Translations under genes and position numbers: made by a program
Shown: one piece after another, positions 1 through 23,189 of the stretch
Numbering within the stretch: the stretch's first letter is position 1
Layout of the letters: each line of letters opens with the position of its first letter
Assembly (NCBI GenBank): GCA_963669155.1
Contig: OZ022588.1
Coordinates: 14,515,835 to 14,579,834 of the forward strand
DNA length: 64,000 nucleotides
DNA from: Arbacia lixula
Lineage: Eukaryota; Echinodermata; Echinoidea; Arbacioida; Arbaciidae
Direction: 5' to 3'
Notes under the pieces: generated by a model
What the model was told of the DNA's origin: nothing
The model's database searches: none
What the model saw: only the letters and a program-made list of their open reading frames with translations

Positions 1-415
1 ACAAAATTCTGGTACAAAATAGTAATCATAATATTGATATAAAAACAATAATAACAACACTAATAATGATAGTGCTAGTGATAATCGTTTGTCTTGCAAT
101 GTATGGTCAACAAGGAATCTAAAAAGATCAAGATGATTTGTGCGGCGCTGCAACACTTCGTCAGGTGTGATACAAAATTGTAATGAGTAGGGGTTAAAAT
201 ATTCTTTGGTCAGTGTAGCGCACTAACCGAAAACTCGCTCCTAAACGGTCAAAGGCCCAATACTAAAGGTCTTTATGTACAGGTTATATCGATACAGGTT
301 TTAATGAGAAACACTTTTCAAAGGAAGCAACAAATGTGGCCTTCCTAGATAATTATGGATATCGTCTTGTCTTTAGAATGTTGTCACCCAAATGTAAATT
401 TAACACATTACACCA
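1..415. other. Unassigned AT-rich DNA left of ALDH9A1 exon 8
   Basis: No exon of ALDH9A1 or any other protein is recognisable here on either strand. The missing C-terminal exon or exons of ALDH9A1 must lie further left, outside the window. Confidence 0.5.
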
Positions 416-419
416 CGAG

Positions 420-855
420 ACACGCATCAACTCCCCCTACCTATCTACCTCTCTATTAACTTATCACTGCGCCGTTGAAGGAAACCCCCTTCACCAATGT
501 TCTACTTCACTCTGTCCTGTGCTGTTCTTATCTGAGTAACAGTCCCATGCTCCTAACTCCCATTCCCACCGACCCTGTCATAAGTTAAAAAAATTGGGGG
601 CTAGCTCATGGACTGAACAAATTTCCCACTTCATTCCTGCCCCTCCTCTGTATTAAAATGCCATGACACGTACCACTGGACCCATGTTCCTAATTGTCGT
701 CTACACATACTCCCCCCAATCGCTAACAAGCTCACCTGGTAAAGATGCTACTAGTTCAATGCTACGAGTTGATTGCCTACTCCACCATATCCTGATCCAT
801 ATCAAAGGGCATGACTCATAACAGGGACCCATGTTCCCTATTGTCATCCTTCGCC
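420..855 (-). pseudogene. Decayed tandem copies of ALDH9A1 exon 8 (3' half plus donor)
   Basis: Two degenerate copies of the 3' half of ALDH9A1 exon 8 lie just downstream of the real exon. The nearer one (728 to about 855) keeps the splice-donor block and reads PFDMDQDMVE then stop codons, against [10 protein letters not shown] in the real exon. The farther one (about 585-727) reads GPVVRVMAF then a stop, against [10 protein letters not shown] third, weaker copy may occupy 420-560. Spacing between the real exon and the near copy is about 173 bp. The copies carry several stops, so they are dead and not alternative exons. Confidence 0.7.
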
Positions 856-907
856 CCTGCACCCCTCCACCACCTCAACAAGTTTGTAAAAAGCACTGAC
901 AAGCTCA

Positions 908-11867
<10,960 letters not shown>

Positions 11868-12199
11868 CTTGTCTGCCCTGATTAATACTCTACAAACAAA
11901 CAAAAAAAAGGAAATTAATGCATTTATGAGATTTACGGTTTGAAGATCATTACAAGATTTTTTTCTATGGCACTAATGCATCTGCAGTTGGCAACATTTA
12001 CATCACCTCAATATCATGTTATGAAACCAATTATCCTGGGTATCAATTGGTGTGTTTTAAATCAATTTTTTCGAATCTTATTCAATAATATGTTTTAATA
12101 TTTTTGCTGGTGGCAGACCACTTTTACCTTTTTCGGCTTCACATAATTACTACCGGCACCTAAAAACTGGATAGCCAATTTGGAGTTGTTGTTTTTTTT

Positions 12200-12290
12200 T
12201 GGAAGTCAAATTTGTTTTTAGTTGATAATTTTACATAGATTAGTGGGAACTAATTTTTCTAATTTGGTAACCCTTTAAGATTAATAACCT
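12200..12290. repeat. Dispersed repeat, copy 2 (pair with 2935-3032)
   Basis: It shares caaatttgtttttag, acatagattagtgggaac and tttttctaattt with 2935-3032 at high similarity in the same orientation. It ends in the intergenic DNA right of ALDH9A1. Confidence 0.7.
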
Positions 12291-12717
12291 TTTTTGGCTA
12301 CTGAAATTATTGTATGTATCATATTCCAAAAAATAATACATTTTATTGCATATAACTAGTAATGAGGTTCATATGGGGCTACTTTTATATAGAAGAATAA
12401 AGATTGTCCACAGTATATTGCACAGTAAAATAGAAATGAATAACTGTTAGTGTTACTAATAAATCTAAAAATATTTGACAAGTATTAAATGAAATACAAC
12501 AAACGTTTATTCTCTTAACCCAACAAAGTCTTCGTTAGATAAAATAAAAAGATAGATGTCATTAAAATAATAGGGTGCATTATGGTCTTTATACAACTGG
12601 ATAATTCAATTCCCCATATAGCCGATATCAAGTGATATCACCTCGCGATACTGATATCTGATCGATTGCTCTTGGGACGTATAGTTCCGGTAAGAGTTTG
12701 GTACACTGTTTTCGATT

Positions 12718-12992
12718 CACGCAATAACGTGCAGAATCAACCCTCATAAACCTTGTAATATTAAAATGGAAGGGTTGCTACATGGACGAAGGAGGTGAAA
12801 AAAATACCACCAATCACTCATGGCGACGTTTTTGCCTACCTCAACATTGATTGTGGATGGACTAATGAAAGAATGAAAAGACACAAGCAAGACGATGGCT
12901 ATAGAATGTTTGTGAACCAGAATCCCAAGAATTAAAGGTTTAGAGCGCCACACACGTTCAGATTCAGAGAGCTATATGCGATAGGGAGAATT
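12718..12992. repeat. Dispersed repeat, copy 1 (pair with 38990-39275)
   Basis: About 270 bp shared with 38990-39275 in the same orientation, marked by cgcaataac, aatggaagggtt, accaccaatcactca, cctcaacattgattgtggat and gatgcgataggga-like ends. Coding capacity is not convincing. Confidence 0.75.
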
Positions 12993-13643
12993 TAAAGAAA
13001 AAACCGATTCCATTGAGATAATTTTGGTGTGTTATCAAGTGCATGTACGTAGTAACCGAATTAGGATCTGACATTAATTTACATAATCATGCACGTCTTA
13101 TAATTATGGAAATATGAGGATGGGGCATGATTCATGGGTCCATTTTGAAAACCATTATCGATGTCATTAAATGTGCGTGTATGTTGATTCTTGTGCAAAT
13201 ACTGGCATGTCTGCTTATTTATGTACATGTATATGGGCAATTTCCAAGATTTACTACGTTACCCTAGCTCTGACTATGCCTGACGGCCGAAAACTTCTTC
13301 GCAAAAGTCATGAATAGTGAAGCATGTTTTAAAAAACAGTTCTTGCATTCAATGCATTAAGACCAGATGTACTTTATTTAACTAAACACAACAAAAAAAG
13401 TAAGTCCCCCCCCCTAAGGAAAATAGCTTTTTATCGAAGAGGTTTTGGATAAAATAATTTGGCAGTATTGTTTCTTAACTTATTGACTAACTTATGTGTG
13501 AAAATCACATTAATCAAATTAGTCATGCATGAGTGGGCAAATCTTAAAAGAAAAAATGTAACTTTTCCAAAGTCACAAGGGTAATTTTGGGATTCTGTCA
13601 TATGAATTTTTAATGAATTCTATTTCTGGTGAATAATTTATGT

Positions 13644-14701
13644 GGGTATTATGCACTTTACTGACTTACCTTAGCAACGAGTTTAAGGTTTGGGGGCGGG
13701 GCCTACGGCCCCGCCCCCAAACCTTTAAGAAGGCCGGAGGCCTCCTTATAAAGGAATTGAGCCCGGTTGGGCTCAAAATCGGGAAAAACGGCAGGTTTGC
13801 GGCCTCAAAAGTGGAGAAAACGATTCCACAGCAAAACAAACCCTCCTGTACTACAGCTTTAGCTGTAGTAGGTTTGAAAACTGAGCCCACGACAACAATT
13901 AATTAATTAATGAGGAGCTAAAATATTATTTGTGAATGATAGTCCGAAACTATTTTCAGGTGAAAAAGCATGAAAAATAATCAAAGTCCAAAGTTTACAC
14001 GTGAGTCTATGGAGCTTGGCATCAGCGCGTCTATGACAAGTGTACTACGCGCGTAATGTGCACTTTTTTCATTGTAGTTGACTGAAGCTGCCAGCAGTTA
14101 ACTGTATACTAAACGGCAGTTCGAGAATTCGTAGCGATTGTCCAGGAAATCATGTTGTTATGGTGAAATTGTGTTGTCGTTTATTGGATCACGTCGATGA
14201 ATATCGCGGAGAGATCAATGTTTGAGGAACTTGTGGGATCATGTTGTTTTTTGTTCTAGTGGTTTTTAACCGTCGGCGAGGAGATAATGAATTGGATAAT
14301 TGATTGGATTTGGATGTGTTTACGATGGATTTACAATTGAAGGTAAATGAATCTCAAAAAAAAATCTAGACCTAGGCATAACCCTAACCCTAAACCTAAG
14401 ACCTATAATTGGCTATCCTAACCCTAATTTTAAGGCATTTAGGACAGTTTGTAGATGAGAATCTTAAGGAACTAGGTGTTTCAGCGGATGGATATCGTCG
14501 CCCAAAACACTATGGATACTAGCGAGTCGCTGTAGAAACCCATGGCAATCGTATCTCGACCTAAAACTTGTAGGGACCCAATCACTCAAGTCAGCTCACA
14601 TCGGGGATTGATCTAGATGACGTCAGGCACTCGTTGCTAACCTTCTTATTTTAACCTCGTTGCTAGAGGTGGGACTCAAGTCGGTAAAGTGCATAATACC
14701 C
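13644..14701. mobile_element. 1058-bp non-autonomous DNA transposon with 8-bp target duplication
   Basis: Ends GGGTATTATGCACTTTAC and its inverse GTAAAGTGCATAATACCC, with a looser extension to about 40 bp reaching ttagcaacgag/ctcgttgct. It is flanked on both sides by the identical 8-mer ATTTATGT (13636-13643 and 14702-14709). An 8-bp duplication fits hAT, P or Merlin; the GGG start leans towards Merlin, but no transposase is present to decide. The interior holds the hairpin cluster at 13682-13880 and a short ccctaa repeat near 14376. Confidence 0.85.
13682..13880. repeat. Cluster of consecutive short-loop hairpins
   Basis: At least four hairpins stand in a row. They are a 22-nt G/C-rich stem with a 3-nt loop (13682-13728), the ggaggcctcc palindrome (about 13737-13746), ttgagccc/gggctcaa with a 4-nt loop (about 13756-13775), and ctacagc/gctgtag nested in caaacc/ggtttg (about 13838-13876). 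A weaker gtgga/tccac pair lies between. The mirror symmetry leaves both strands open for 75-88 codons, which should not be read as genes. Confidence 0.8.
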
Positions 14702-15109
14702 ATTTATGTCTTTTCATTGTTTATCATCCATCTCTTGTCAGACGCACTAACACCTATCCTGACACTTAACCCATTGTTCTGGTTGATTGAGCACAGTTTA
14801 AAAAATATTCAGCCCTTTTGATTTTGAAAGTTTTAAAAAACCTTCATTTTTGTGAAAAAATAAGACTGGATATTTTGACAAAGATGGAACATGACGTGTT
14901 ATGTGAACATAAGAGGTCATTTTTATATCATAGTTGAGTGAATGAACTTTAATAATTGCACAAGAAATCCAAAAATGTACTGTTAAAACGGCATACACAA
15001 TTACCCTTGTGAATTTTGAAAAGTGACAATTTTGCCTTTAATGTGTGCTCACTCATGCATGACTGGGTGAATTAATGTGATTTTCACATTACGTAAACTG
15101 AATGAATGA

Positions 15110-16110
15110 TTGGCAGCTATTCATGTATCTAAGAAGGTTGTCGGTTTCTGAACTAGAGACCATGATGAACGTATCATATCCGTATCTCTTCCAAACCCGG
15201 GGAATGCAAGAGAGAGGACATGCGTCCAACGCTTCATCTTCAAAACTTTCCATGTACCATGTTAATGTCAATGATAGTCAAGGAAAACATGCCATTTTAA
15301 TAAAATAAATGTCTGAATATTGAAAAAACAGGTTATCAAATGCATGTGTTGATATTCACAACTGATGCAAAAATCTCAATCAAACATAGAATTAATCATT
15401 CAAAAACAAATAGCGAAAGCTAGTTATTTTTCCACATTAAACAGTATTAAAATATTGGCATGCTTATTACACATGTAACAGCTTTGGACTAGCTAATATC
15501 GTAGCACGCGTAATGCAATTTCATTCAATTAAATTCATTAAATTATACGCAACTCAGCTTTCCATATAAAGTCACTAGTATTAGGATCGTCCGATCGAGA
15601 ACAATAGATGCGAAAGAGTCCGAGTAGTTCCAGCAATTAGAGCTGAGGTTAGAATTGCAATAGATTCGAGAATTACCCCAGTGCTAACTGTCAAATTTAG
15701 AACTCAGTTTAGAGTTGCCATCGACGTATCGAGAAAAACGCCCATGGTGTTTTACCGGCCCCGTCAGTGCGACATGCCCGGCCGGAGCGCTGGCCCAGGT
15801 TTACCTCAGAAAACGCCCCAGCAAGAAGATTCTGTTTTTATTTCCGTTTTGTTTTCCTTTCACCTGCTACATTATATTATCTAACGGTTTGGGCACATTC
15901 GCAAGATAAAGAGAAAAAAGAGCGCATTTTCCTTTTATAGTATTTATGATGAAGGACACAAGACCATACCTTTAAGAAGAAGAATAAATCCTTGGACACT
16001 ACTGACGTCTGGCTGAATGGCTGGTGTAACTGTATTCGGTTCAGAAAATACGTGCAGACTCTATAGCTAGCTCAGCTGTACATTACCAGGGCCTTGAAAC
16101 TCCCACCTCC
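15110..16110. other. Intergenic DNA, nothing recognised
   Basis: No exon or clear transposon structure seen. A donor-like AAAG|GTATGG on the minus strand near 15966 could mark a noncoding first exon of ALDH9A1, but this is only a guess. Confidence 0.3.
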
Positions 16111-16124
16111 CTGGCCTGGTAAAG

Positions 16125-16160
16125 ACTGACCTCTACAACCTGTAGGTCGTAGAGGTCGGT
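16125..16160. repeat. Strong 16-bp hairpin
   Basis: actgacctctacaacc, loop tgta, then ggtcgtagaggtcggt. The stem pairs almost fully. No transposon ends were recognised around it, and it is not near a gene end. Confidence 0.7.
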
Positions 16161-16368
16161 GGGTAAGACCCACAGAACTATTTTCGTTGGTAAGACCGTA
16201 GAGTGCTGCGAATATACTGTGAATGGGCATCAGAATCTCTGCAATCTAATTAGTTAATTTCCCGTAATTACCGTGCATTTTTTTTACTGGCATCACGCGA
16301 TATCATTTTTTTTTAAGCTAGAACTTCATAATCCACATTTAATAATGATATAGGCATCTAATTTTTAG

Positions 16369-17640
16369 TTAACAGAGGGTCTTAATATCTTTTTCATCTT
16401 TACAAAGCAAAAATATAACTGCCTGTTTTTGAGATGACGAAAGTTCCCCTTTACAAAGAGTCTCATTCAAAGCTTCCACCAGTACAACCCCTAATATCGG
16501 CCAAAATAATAAGTAAAATTTAACGCTAAGCCCGTCGTTCCCCGGTGATTTGTTAAGTTTCATTTGTTTCAAAGCTTCCCAACGATCATCTACATGTGTT
16601 TTCCCTCGCACAATTCGCGTGAAGCCGACCCTAATTTAGGCAAATCTCTTAAGAAGACATTAATAATTTAAAACATTATCGTCACATCCAGGTTATTCAT
16701 ATAATTTACGGGAAAATCTATGTATATCTTGTAACTTACTTTTTCTCCTATCAACATTTTCCGTATTACTGTCTTTTTTTTTTTATTAGACCAAGGGTGT
16801 TTTAAGCCCGGGGTTTAAGCATATGGAGTGCCAGCTGCCGTTTAATTAATGCAGATTCATTGTACTCTGCTTCTAGTCACAAAAGACACTTTACAAAGAT
16901 TTTCTTTTTGATCTCCCATGTTCGAATCCGCCGATTCTCTGGATGATTTTTGCCTGGATTTGACGTATAAACAAAATCGGATGCGCAGAAGAACTTGGGG
17001 AAAATGTCCTCACCCAATATATTTGCGCACCTGCGATGCGCATCTATAAAGATTCAATCCAGGAATATTGTTACAATATGGCAAAAAGTCTCTAAATGTG
17101 ATATTAAGTTTCAATTTCACAGTGTTCAGCATCATATCCCATTTAAAAAATGCATGAAACGTTACTTTAAGATATTTTCCTTTCGGACAAGTAATATGAA
17201 AATAAACGTGCCCAGCTGCGCCCAAGCTAGTATTTTCATCTCAAAAGTATCGAATTTTGTCGATGGATATCCATGTGCTTAAACATCCTTGATTAGACTG
17301 CATCAACTGTGTAAAATATTTAGTATCCCTTTCCCCATTTTCATAAAAAAAAAATGCTCTGGATCGAATTTCAACCCTTTGATTAACATAATCATAACTC
17401 GGCTTTTAAATCGTTTCCTTTGCACTCCAACAAATAATTTTTTCCTTTATCCATCTTATCTAATAAATCTGTTTATATTTTTTTTTTTAAATCCCATAAA
17501 ACTCTCTTATCTATTACTTTTTTATATTCTTCTTTTAATTTCAAAATGTCTTCTCTCATAATAATATTTGTTTTTTATAATCTCCATCGTTGCATAAACT
17601 ACTATTTAATTTCCAGTAAGAGCCTATTTTGAATCAGATG
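16369..17640 (-). mobile_element. L1/Tx1-like LINE remnant (reverse transcriptase part)
   Basis: On the minus strand 16611-16369 reads ALKQMKLNKSPGNDGLSVKF and then ELSSSQKQAVIFLLCKDEKD, the start of the reverse-transcriptase domain in L1/Tx1-type LINEs. Upstream (16640-16760) LPKLGSASRELCEGK fits the preceding linker. At 17640-17400, YWKLNSSLCNDGDYKKQ and DKRVLWDL fit the segment between endonuclease and reverse transcriptase. Frames shift and stops are frequent, and about 600 bp between the two parts is unplaced, so this is a dead, 3'-truncated copy. Confidence 0.75.
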
Positions 17641-17756
17641 GCAGATTATGAAAGTGCAGCTGAATGGTCCGGAGCTATCGAAGGTATTAAATTGCATTTC
17701 AAAAGAATCTTTTAACTTTACTAATAAACCAATAATCTTATCTGCTCTGAATAGGG

Positions 17757-19935
17757 GAAGGAGATAGAGTGGAGGAGATAAGGGGAGGAGATAGAGTGAA
17801 GCAGGTAGAGGGGATTTAAGAGAGAGAGAGGGTCGGACAAAGAGGGTGGGAGATAGAGTGCAGCAGATAGAGTGGAGCAGATAGAGGTGAGGTGATAGAG
17901 GGGAGGACGTAGAGGGTGAGAGATGGCAGAAACGAGATAGAGGGGACGAAATAGAGGGAATGAAATAGAGCGAAACAGATAGAGGGGAGGAGATAGAGGG
18001 GGTGTAGATAGGGGGGGGGGGGGTGTAGGGGGGGGGGGAGATAGAAGAATCGAGATAGAGGGGACGAAATAGAGCGAAACAGATAGAGGGGAGGAGATGG
18101 AGGGGGTACATAGAGGGGAGGGTGTCGGGGGGGGGGGGGGAGATAGAAGAATCGAGATAGAGGGGACGAAATAGAGCGAAGCAGATAGAGGGGAGGAGAT
18201 GGAGGGGATAGAGATAGGGGAGGGGGGAGGGAGATAGAGGGGGGAGGGGGGGGGGTAGAGCGGGGGTAGAGGGGAGCAGATAGAGGTGAAGAGATAGAGG
18301 AGAGGAGATAGAGGCAAGCAGATAGAGGGGAAGATAGAGAGGGTCGGAGATAGAGGGTTGAAGATAGAGGGTCGAATAAAGAGGGTAGGAGATAGTGGAG
18401 AGCAGATGAAGGTGATTAGACAGATGGGAGAAGGTAGAGGCAAGCAGATAGAAAAGGGAGGATATAAATTTGAGCAGAGAGAGAGAGGAGCAGATAGAGA
18501 GAGGTTATGGGTGGATGAAGAGGGCAAGCGATAAGAAACGAGATAGTGGGGAAGAAATAAAGCGCAGCCGATAAAGGGGAGGAGAAAGAGGGGAGGAATG
18601 GGGGGGGGGGGGATAGAAGAGCAAAGATAGGGGGATGAGATAGACGGGAGGATCTAGAGGTGAGGAGCTAGACGGGGGGAGATACTGGGGAGGAGATAGA
18701 GGGGAGGAGATATTGGGGAGGGGACAGAGGGGTGGAGATAGAGGGGAAAAGATAGGGGAGCAGATAGACGGGAGGATATAGAGGTGAGGAGCTAGACGGG
18801 GGAGATATTGGGGAGGAGATATTGGGGAGGGGATAGAGGGGCGGAGATAGAGGGTCGGAGAGAGAGGGGAGCAGTCGGAGGGGAAGAGATAGAGGGGAAG
18901 AGGAAGAGAGGTAGAGGTAGAGGGGAAGAGATGGAAGAAACGATATAGCGGGGACGAGAACAAAGCAGATATAGGCAAAGGAAATAGCGGGAAGGAGATG
19001 GAGGCTTGCAGATAGAGGGGAGCAGATAGAAGGGAGCAGATAGAAGGGAGCAGATGGAGAGGAGCAGATAGAAGGGAGCAGATGAAGAGTAGGAGATAGA
19101 CGGGAGCCAAAAGACAGGATGAGATAGGAGGAGGGAGAGAGCGGGAAGGAGAGAGATGGTCAAAGATAGAGAGGTAGAGATAGAGTAGAGCAGACAGAGG
19201 GGAGGAGATAAAAAGGAAGAGATAGACAGACGGGAGTAGATAGCGGGAGTAGATAGAGGGAAGGAGATAGAGGGGACGAGATAGAGGGGAGGAGATAGAG
19301 AGGAAGATATAGGGGGAAGGAGATAGTGGGGAGGGGAGTAGTTAGAGGGGAGCAGATAGATGGGAGGAGACACAGGGGAGGAGATAAACTGGTGGATATA
19401 GAGGTGTCCAGATAGAGAGGAGCAGATGAAGGGGAGGTGATAGAGGGTTAGAGGTAGAGGGTAAGAGATGGAAGAAACGTGATAGAGGGGACGAAAAGAA
19501 CGAAGCGGGTAGAGAGGTGGAAATAGACGGTAGGAGATAGACGGGAGCCGATAGACGGGAAGGAGATAGGAGTAGGGAGAAAGCGAGGAGGGGAGAGATG
19601 GTCGGAGATAGAGAGGTAAGCAGTTAGAGGGGAGCAGATAGATGGGAGGAGACAGAGAGGAGGAGATAGAGGGAAGGATATAGAGGTGAGTAGATAGAGG
19701 AGATAGAGGGAGAAGAGAGAGGTTCGGTGATAGAGGATCGGAGATAAAGGGTCAGATAAAGAGGGTGGGAGATATATATAGGGGAGGAGATAGAGGGGAG
19801 TAGACAGACGGGAGCAGATAGAGGGGTGCAGATAGTGGGGAGGGGATAGAGAGGAGCAGTTAGAGGGTAGTAGATATAGAGGGACGACATGTAGAGGAAA
19901 GAAGATAGAGAGGAGGAGATAGACGGTCGGAGATA
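17757..19935. repeat. 2.2-kb purine-strand satellite (GGAGATAGAGGG-type)
   Basis: Almost every base on the plus strand is A or G, with T once per unit. Units of about 12-14 bp are variants of ggagatagaggg, gagcagatagaggg and agataga. Short poly-G runs occur near 18010, 18130, 18240 and 18603. Long open readings on the minus strand (up to 268 codons of Ser/Pro/Leu/Tyr) come from the missing purine stops and are not genes. Confidence 0.9.
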
Positions 19936-19949
19936 CAGGACTGTGCATG

Positions 19950-22050
19950 ACTTTGTCTATTGTTCAGTTTATTTCTACATTTGATGATGTCACGATGAGA
20001 ATCTTGAGCTGGAAGAATTTTTGGAGGCGGGGCTCAGCAGTGCTGATAAGAAATGTAGAAAAATTATTTTAAAATATATGACATAAATTTTCATTGCACA
20101 GTAAGTGACATACTATTATACACCAGCAGAAGTCGACATATATTTTGATGTCAAACTAAATCAAATGTCTTTCAGGTGTCGTTGGTGGTGTACGTAATGT
20201 AGCAACTCAAGATACATTTCTGTACCCCTAAACTTGATTTGCAGAACTTCTTGAAGGGTTTATCTACACTGACAACCCACTCATCACATATCCAGGTACA
20301 CGCAAGTCACACAAACGATTCAGGACATCCAACACAGTATTCTGTGTAGCATATACAACAGTTACATTTATTTTTCAGGTTTTTATAATATTTGGACTAT
20401 CTTTGAGTAACACTAGGAGTAAAATAAATTTTGTGTACATAGAAAGTGGAATAAATCTACCAGTCGGCTACTTTTTCCTCTCCATATTACATACATGTAC
20501 AACATTTTTGAGATGGAGTTTATACTTGTTCCTGTTCTCAAATTAATCTATAAAATGACACATACAACATCATTTTATGAAACATAAAAATAAGTACACT
20601 TTTCAATGAAGTTACCAACATGTTCAGGACTTACAGAGAAATAGAAGAAAGCTAATCAAAAAATGAAGGAAAATATACATAGAGTGCATGTTGACATAAC
20701 CAGATTCAATGCAAAGCACAAGATAGTTTCATCAATATATTACCACTACCCTACATGTCTTCTGTAATATACATCTGCAATGTACATACCATCATGTGGA
20801 ATATCTAAAATATATAAATCTAAATACTTGGCTAGACGAGGCCCTTATGACTATTCATGACGAGTTGATATTCATTCAGCATGGCAGTTTTCCACTCAGT
20901 AATATGAAATATAATGGATTCCACATAAGCTGTAAGAGCAATAAATAGTTGAGAGTGGGTGCACATGATTTTGCTTCCTGACAGTTGTTCTCTCTTAACT
21001 TGTACGGTTACCATCTTGGACTAGGCACCACAAATATATTTAGTTTGGGATATAACTTTTGATATCAAGTACTAAAAATAATAAAAAAGCCATGAAGTGA
21101 CCAGAGCAAGCATATCAGCGCAAGGTCATCACATTTTGGTTGTTTAGTCATAGTATCACTTTAATTTCTAAATGTGAAATATAAGTGACATAACACTAAC
21201 TCTTTGAATAGGCAACATGTTGGAAATGCTTGTATCACAGAATTTGCTCCACAATTAGTCGTACACGTCTTTTGTAAAACATTCTTATTTACGGTGGTAT
21301 GTAGGAATTGCATGAGGATAACAAAAGCTTTGTTAAAAGTATTGCCCATTTTAAACCCAATATAATGATTATGTGTGTATTTTTAAAGTCTCTGGTCATG
21401 TATGAGTGCATGAAGAAATGTCATAATTTTAAAAATTAAGAATCATCTGCCATTGCAATAAACTGGCAAGTTTTGCCTTTTTGCTTTCTATACACGTGTT
21501 GTGACTGAAAGTAATGTGAGTTAAAATGGATATTGTGTTCACATAAAAGCTGTGAAATAATATCCATACTGAATATGATGAAGTTTAAATTTTTCAAGTT
21601 TAAATGCAAGTAGTGAAATGAAAACTAGTCTCACTAACTTAGACTCGTTCATTACATCTGACTTCCCAACTGATAAGGGTTTGTGCCTAGAAAGTACCAC
21701 CGACCCAACCTGGATATCTAAGATCTGTTTGGATGTTCATCAATATAAATGAGACAAAAACCTGTCTATAAAGGTCACCTACAAACTACTCACAAAGCCA
21801 GAGATGTTGCACTGTAGGCCACAAACCCTGGAGACAAAATAAGACGTCATCAATGTATTTGTGACAAATTCATTTTGTTATCAAACCTGTTTGACAACCG
21901 GTCTGTAAATGCCATTCAACTCGACAAAGCAGTTGGCAGGTCTTTGCACCTGACGACAAACACCACCTAGTCATAAAGACCACTTTTATTCTCATTTGCC
22001 AACAGTTGGTCTTCATAAATAGACTTGACTACAGTCAGAATGCAGATTGG
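19950..22050. other. Intergenic DNA, nothing recognised
   Basis: AT-rich single-copy-looking sequence without exon, long reading frame or clear repeat ends. It may include part of a long Vav 3' UTR, but no evidence supports that directly. Confidence 0.35.
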
Positions 22051-22057
22051 AGAGTTA

Positions 22058-22313
22058 ATGGACATAAACTGTACTGGGAAGACAAAAAGCCTTCAAAAGG
22101 TGATCGTGAGCAATCTTCTTGCCAATGGTCTTAAACTCATGTATTGTCCATATTAGAAACTTGCTGAAAGTTATTTGCCCTCAGATGATCCACATTTGGA
22201 GTAATTAGTGAATGCATCACAAATCACAAGATGTTCGGGCCGAACATTTTGAGGATTTGTGATTTAATCACTAATTATTCCAAATGTGGATCATCTGAGG
22301 GCAAATAACTTTT
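22058..22313. mobile_element. Hairpin MITE, copy 1 (pair with 42805-42993)
   Basis: The core 22168-22313 is a hairpin: gttatttgccctcagatgat ... returns as atcatctgagggcaaataac, with atgttcgggccgaacat at its tip. The left extension (aatcttcttgccaatggtct) matches the inverse of 42905-42993. Confidence 0.75.
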
Positions 22314-23189
22314 TGTGGATAGGTTATAATATCTATAGAGATGTGACACTCACAGACGACCAAAAGTGGAACAGGCTTATCTAAATACCTCTCAAGCTAT
22401 GCTTGACGCTTGGGAGGTGAAACATACAAGGGAATAGCATGAAGCATTGGGTCGGGACACTACATGACTAAACATTGTGCATATAACATTTTGCATAAAA
22501 ATTAAATGACAAACACAAAACAGCTATCTTCTATATTAGCCACAGTTTAATTTTATTCTGATCATTACTATCATAATGAGATTTGATTTTGGCTGAGATG
22601 TGCATACCGGATATTCATATTCAATATTTCTCTAGAATGTCAAACTCTAAAAAACATAATTTGACACAGATTCTTGCGACAGAATATTCCCCTCTAAGCA
22701 TTCCATCCCATTCTTCCTCATTACAACATTTATAAACATGTACACGAACAAATCGTTTAAGCATTTCATAGTAATACTGCCATATTTGGCATAACTTTGT
22801 GAATGTATACATTAAAGCACATTGCCTACTGTACCCAATAAACCCACCTGACAGCTTCATGAAAATCTAGAGATACATGTTTATTAAAGACAATTTAAGC
22901 ATCACATAAACGCTTTGTAAGTCTTGATGAACAGACAAATATTACTGAAGCTCTCTGTTTTGCCTGCCTTTTAAAGGTTTTAATAAATAAAACTTCGAAT
23001 ATAAGAGACTTTCTTCTGCATCTCATTTCCACTTTTTTTTTAACCATCTCAGCACCAACCCGTGAAAATCACATTGAGTCATTACACACTTTTGTGCACC
23101 CATGGGACTGAGCGGGTTAAATGGGTAAGGGCATCTCTCTCTTAAATAACCCCCACTCTCTTAAATGTTCTATGGTAGAGATGGGGGAT

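Larger units (their letters stand above)
13494..15096. mobile_element. Older TIR element split by a nested insertion
   Basis: About 100 bp at the left (tgtgaaaatcacattaat, tcatgcatgagtggg, cacaagggtaatt) returns inverted at 15001-15096. The flanks TTATG and TTACG may be a worn target duplication. The interior is interrupted by the younger element at 13644-14701, so the original length was about 540 bp. Confidence 0.7.

Noticed and set aside
728-855. The near copy of exon 8 as a mutually exclusive exon
   Set aside because: It has several in-frame stops within the aligned part and no acceptor-side half.
11868-11903. Upstream in-frame ATG giving a longer ALDH9A1 N-terminus
   Set aside because: A good acceptor near 11890 separates that ATG from the exon, and the residues from it do not resemble the family.
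13640-13906. Overlapping open frames on both strands (88 and 74 codons)
   Set aside because: They mirror each other because the DNA is a row of hairpins. This is structure, not coding.
17602-19948. Long minus-strand open frames up to 268 codons, rich in Ser, Pro, Leu and Tyr
   Set aside because: They are the pyrimidine strand of the purine satellite, where stop codons are rare by composition. Several frames are open at once and the residues follow the repeat.
22621-22860. 79-codon frame starting MKLSGGFIGYSRQ, considered as the missing Vav C-terminus
   Set aside because: It does not match the SH3 end, and a fitting terminal exon with correct phase was found at 28713-28769.
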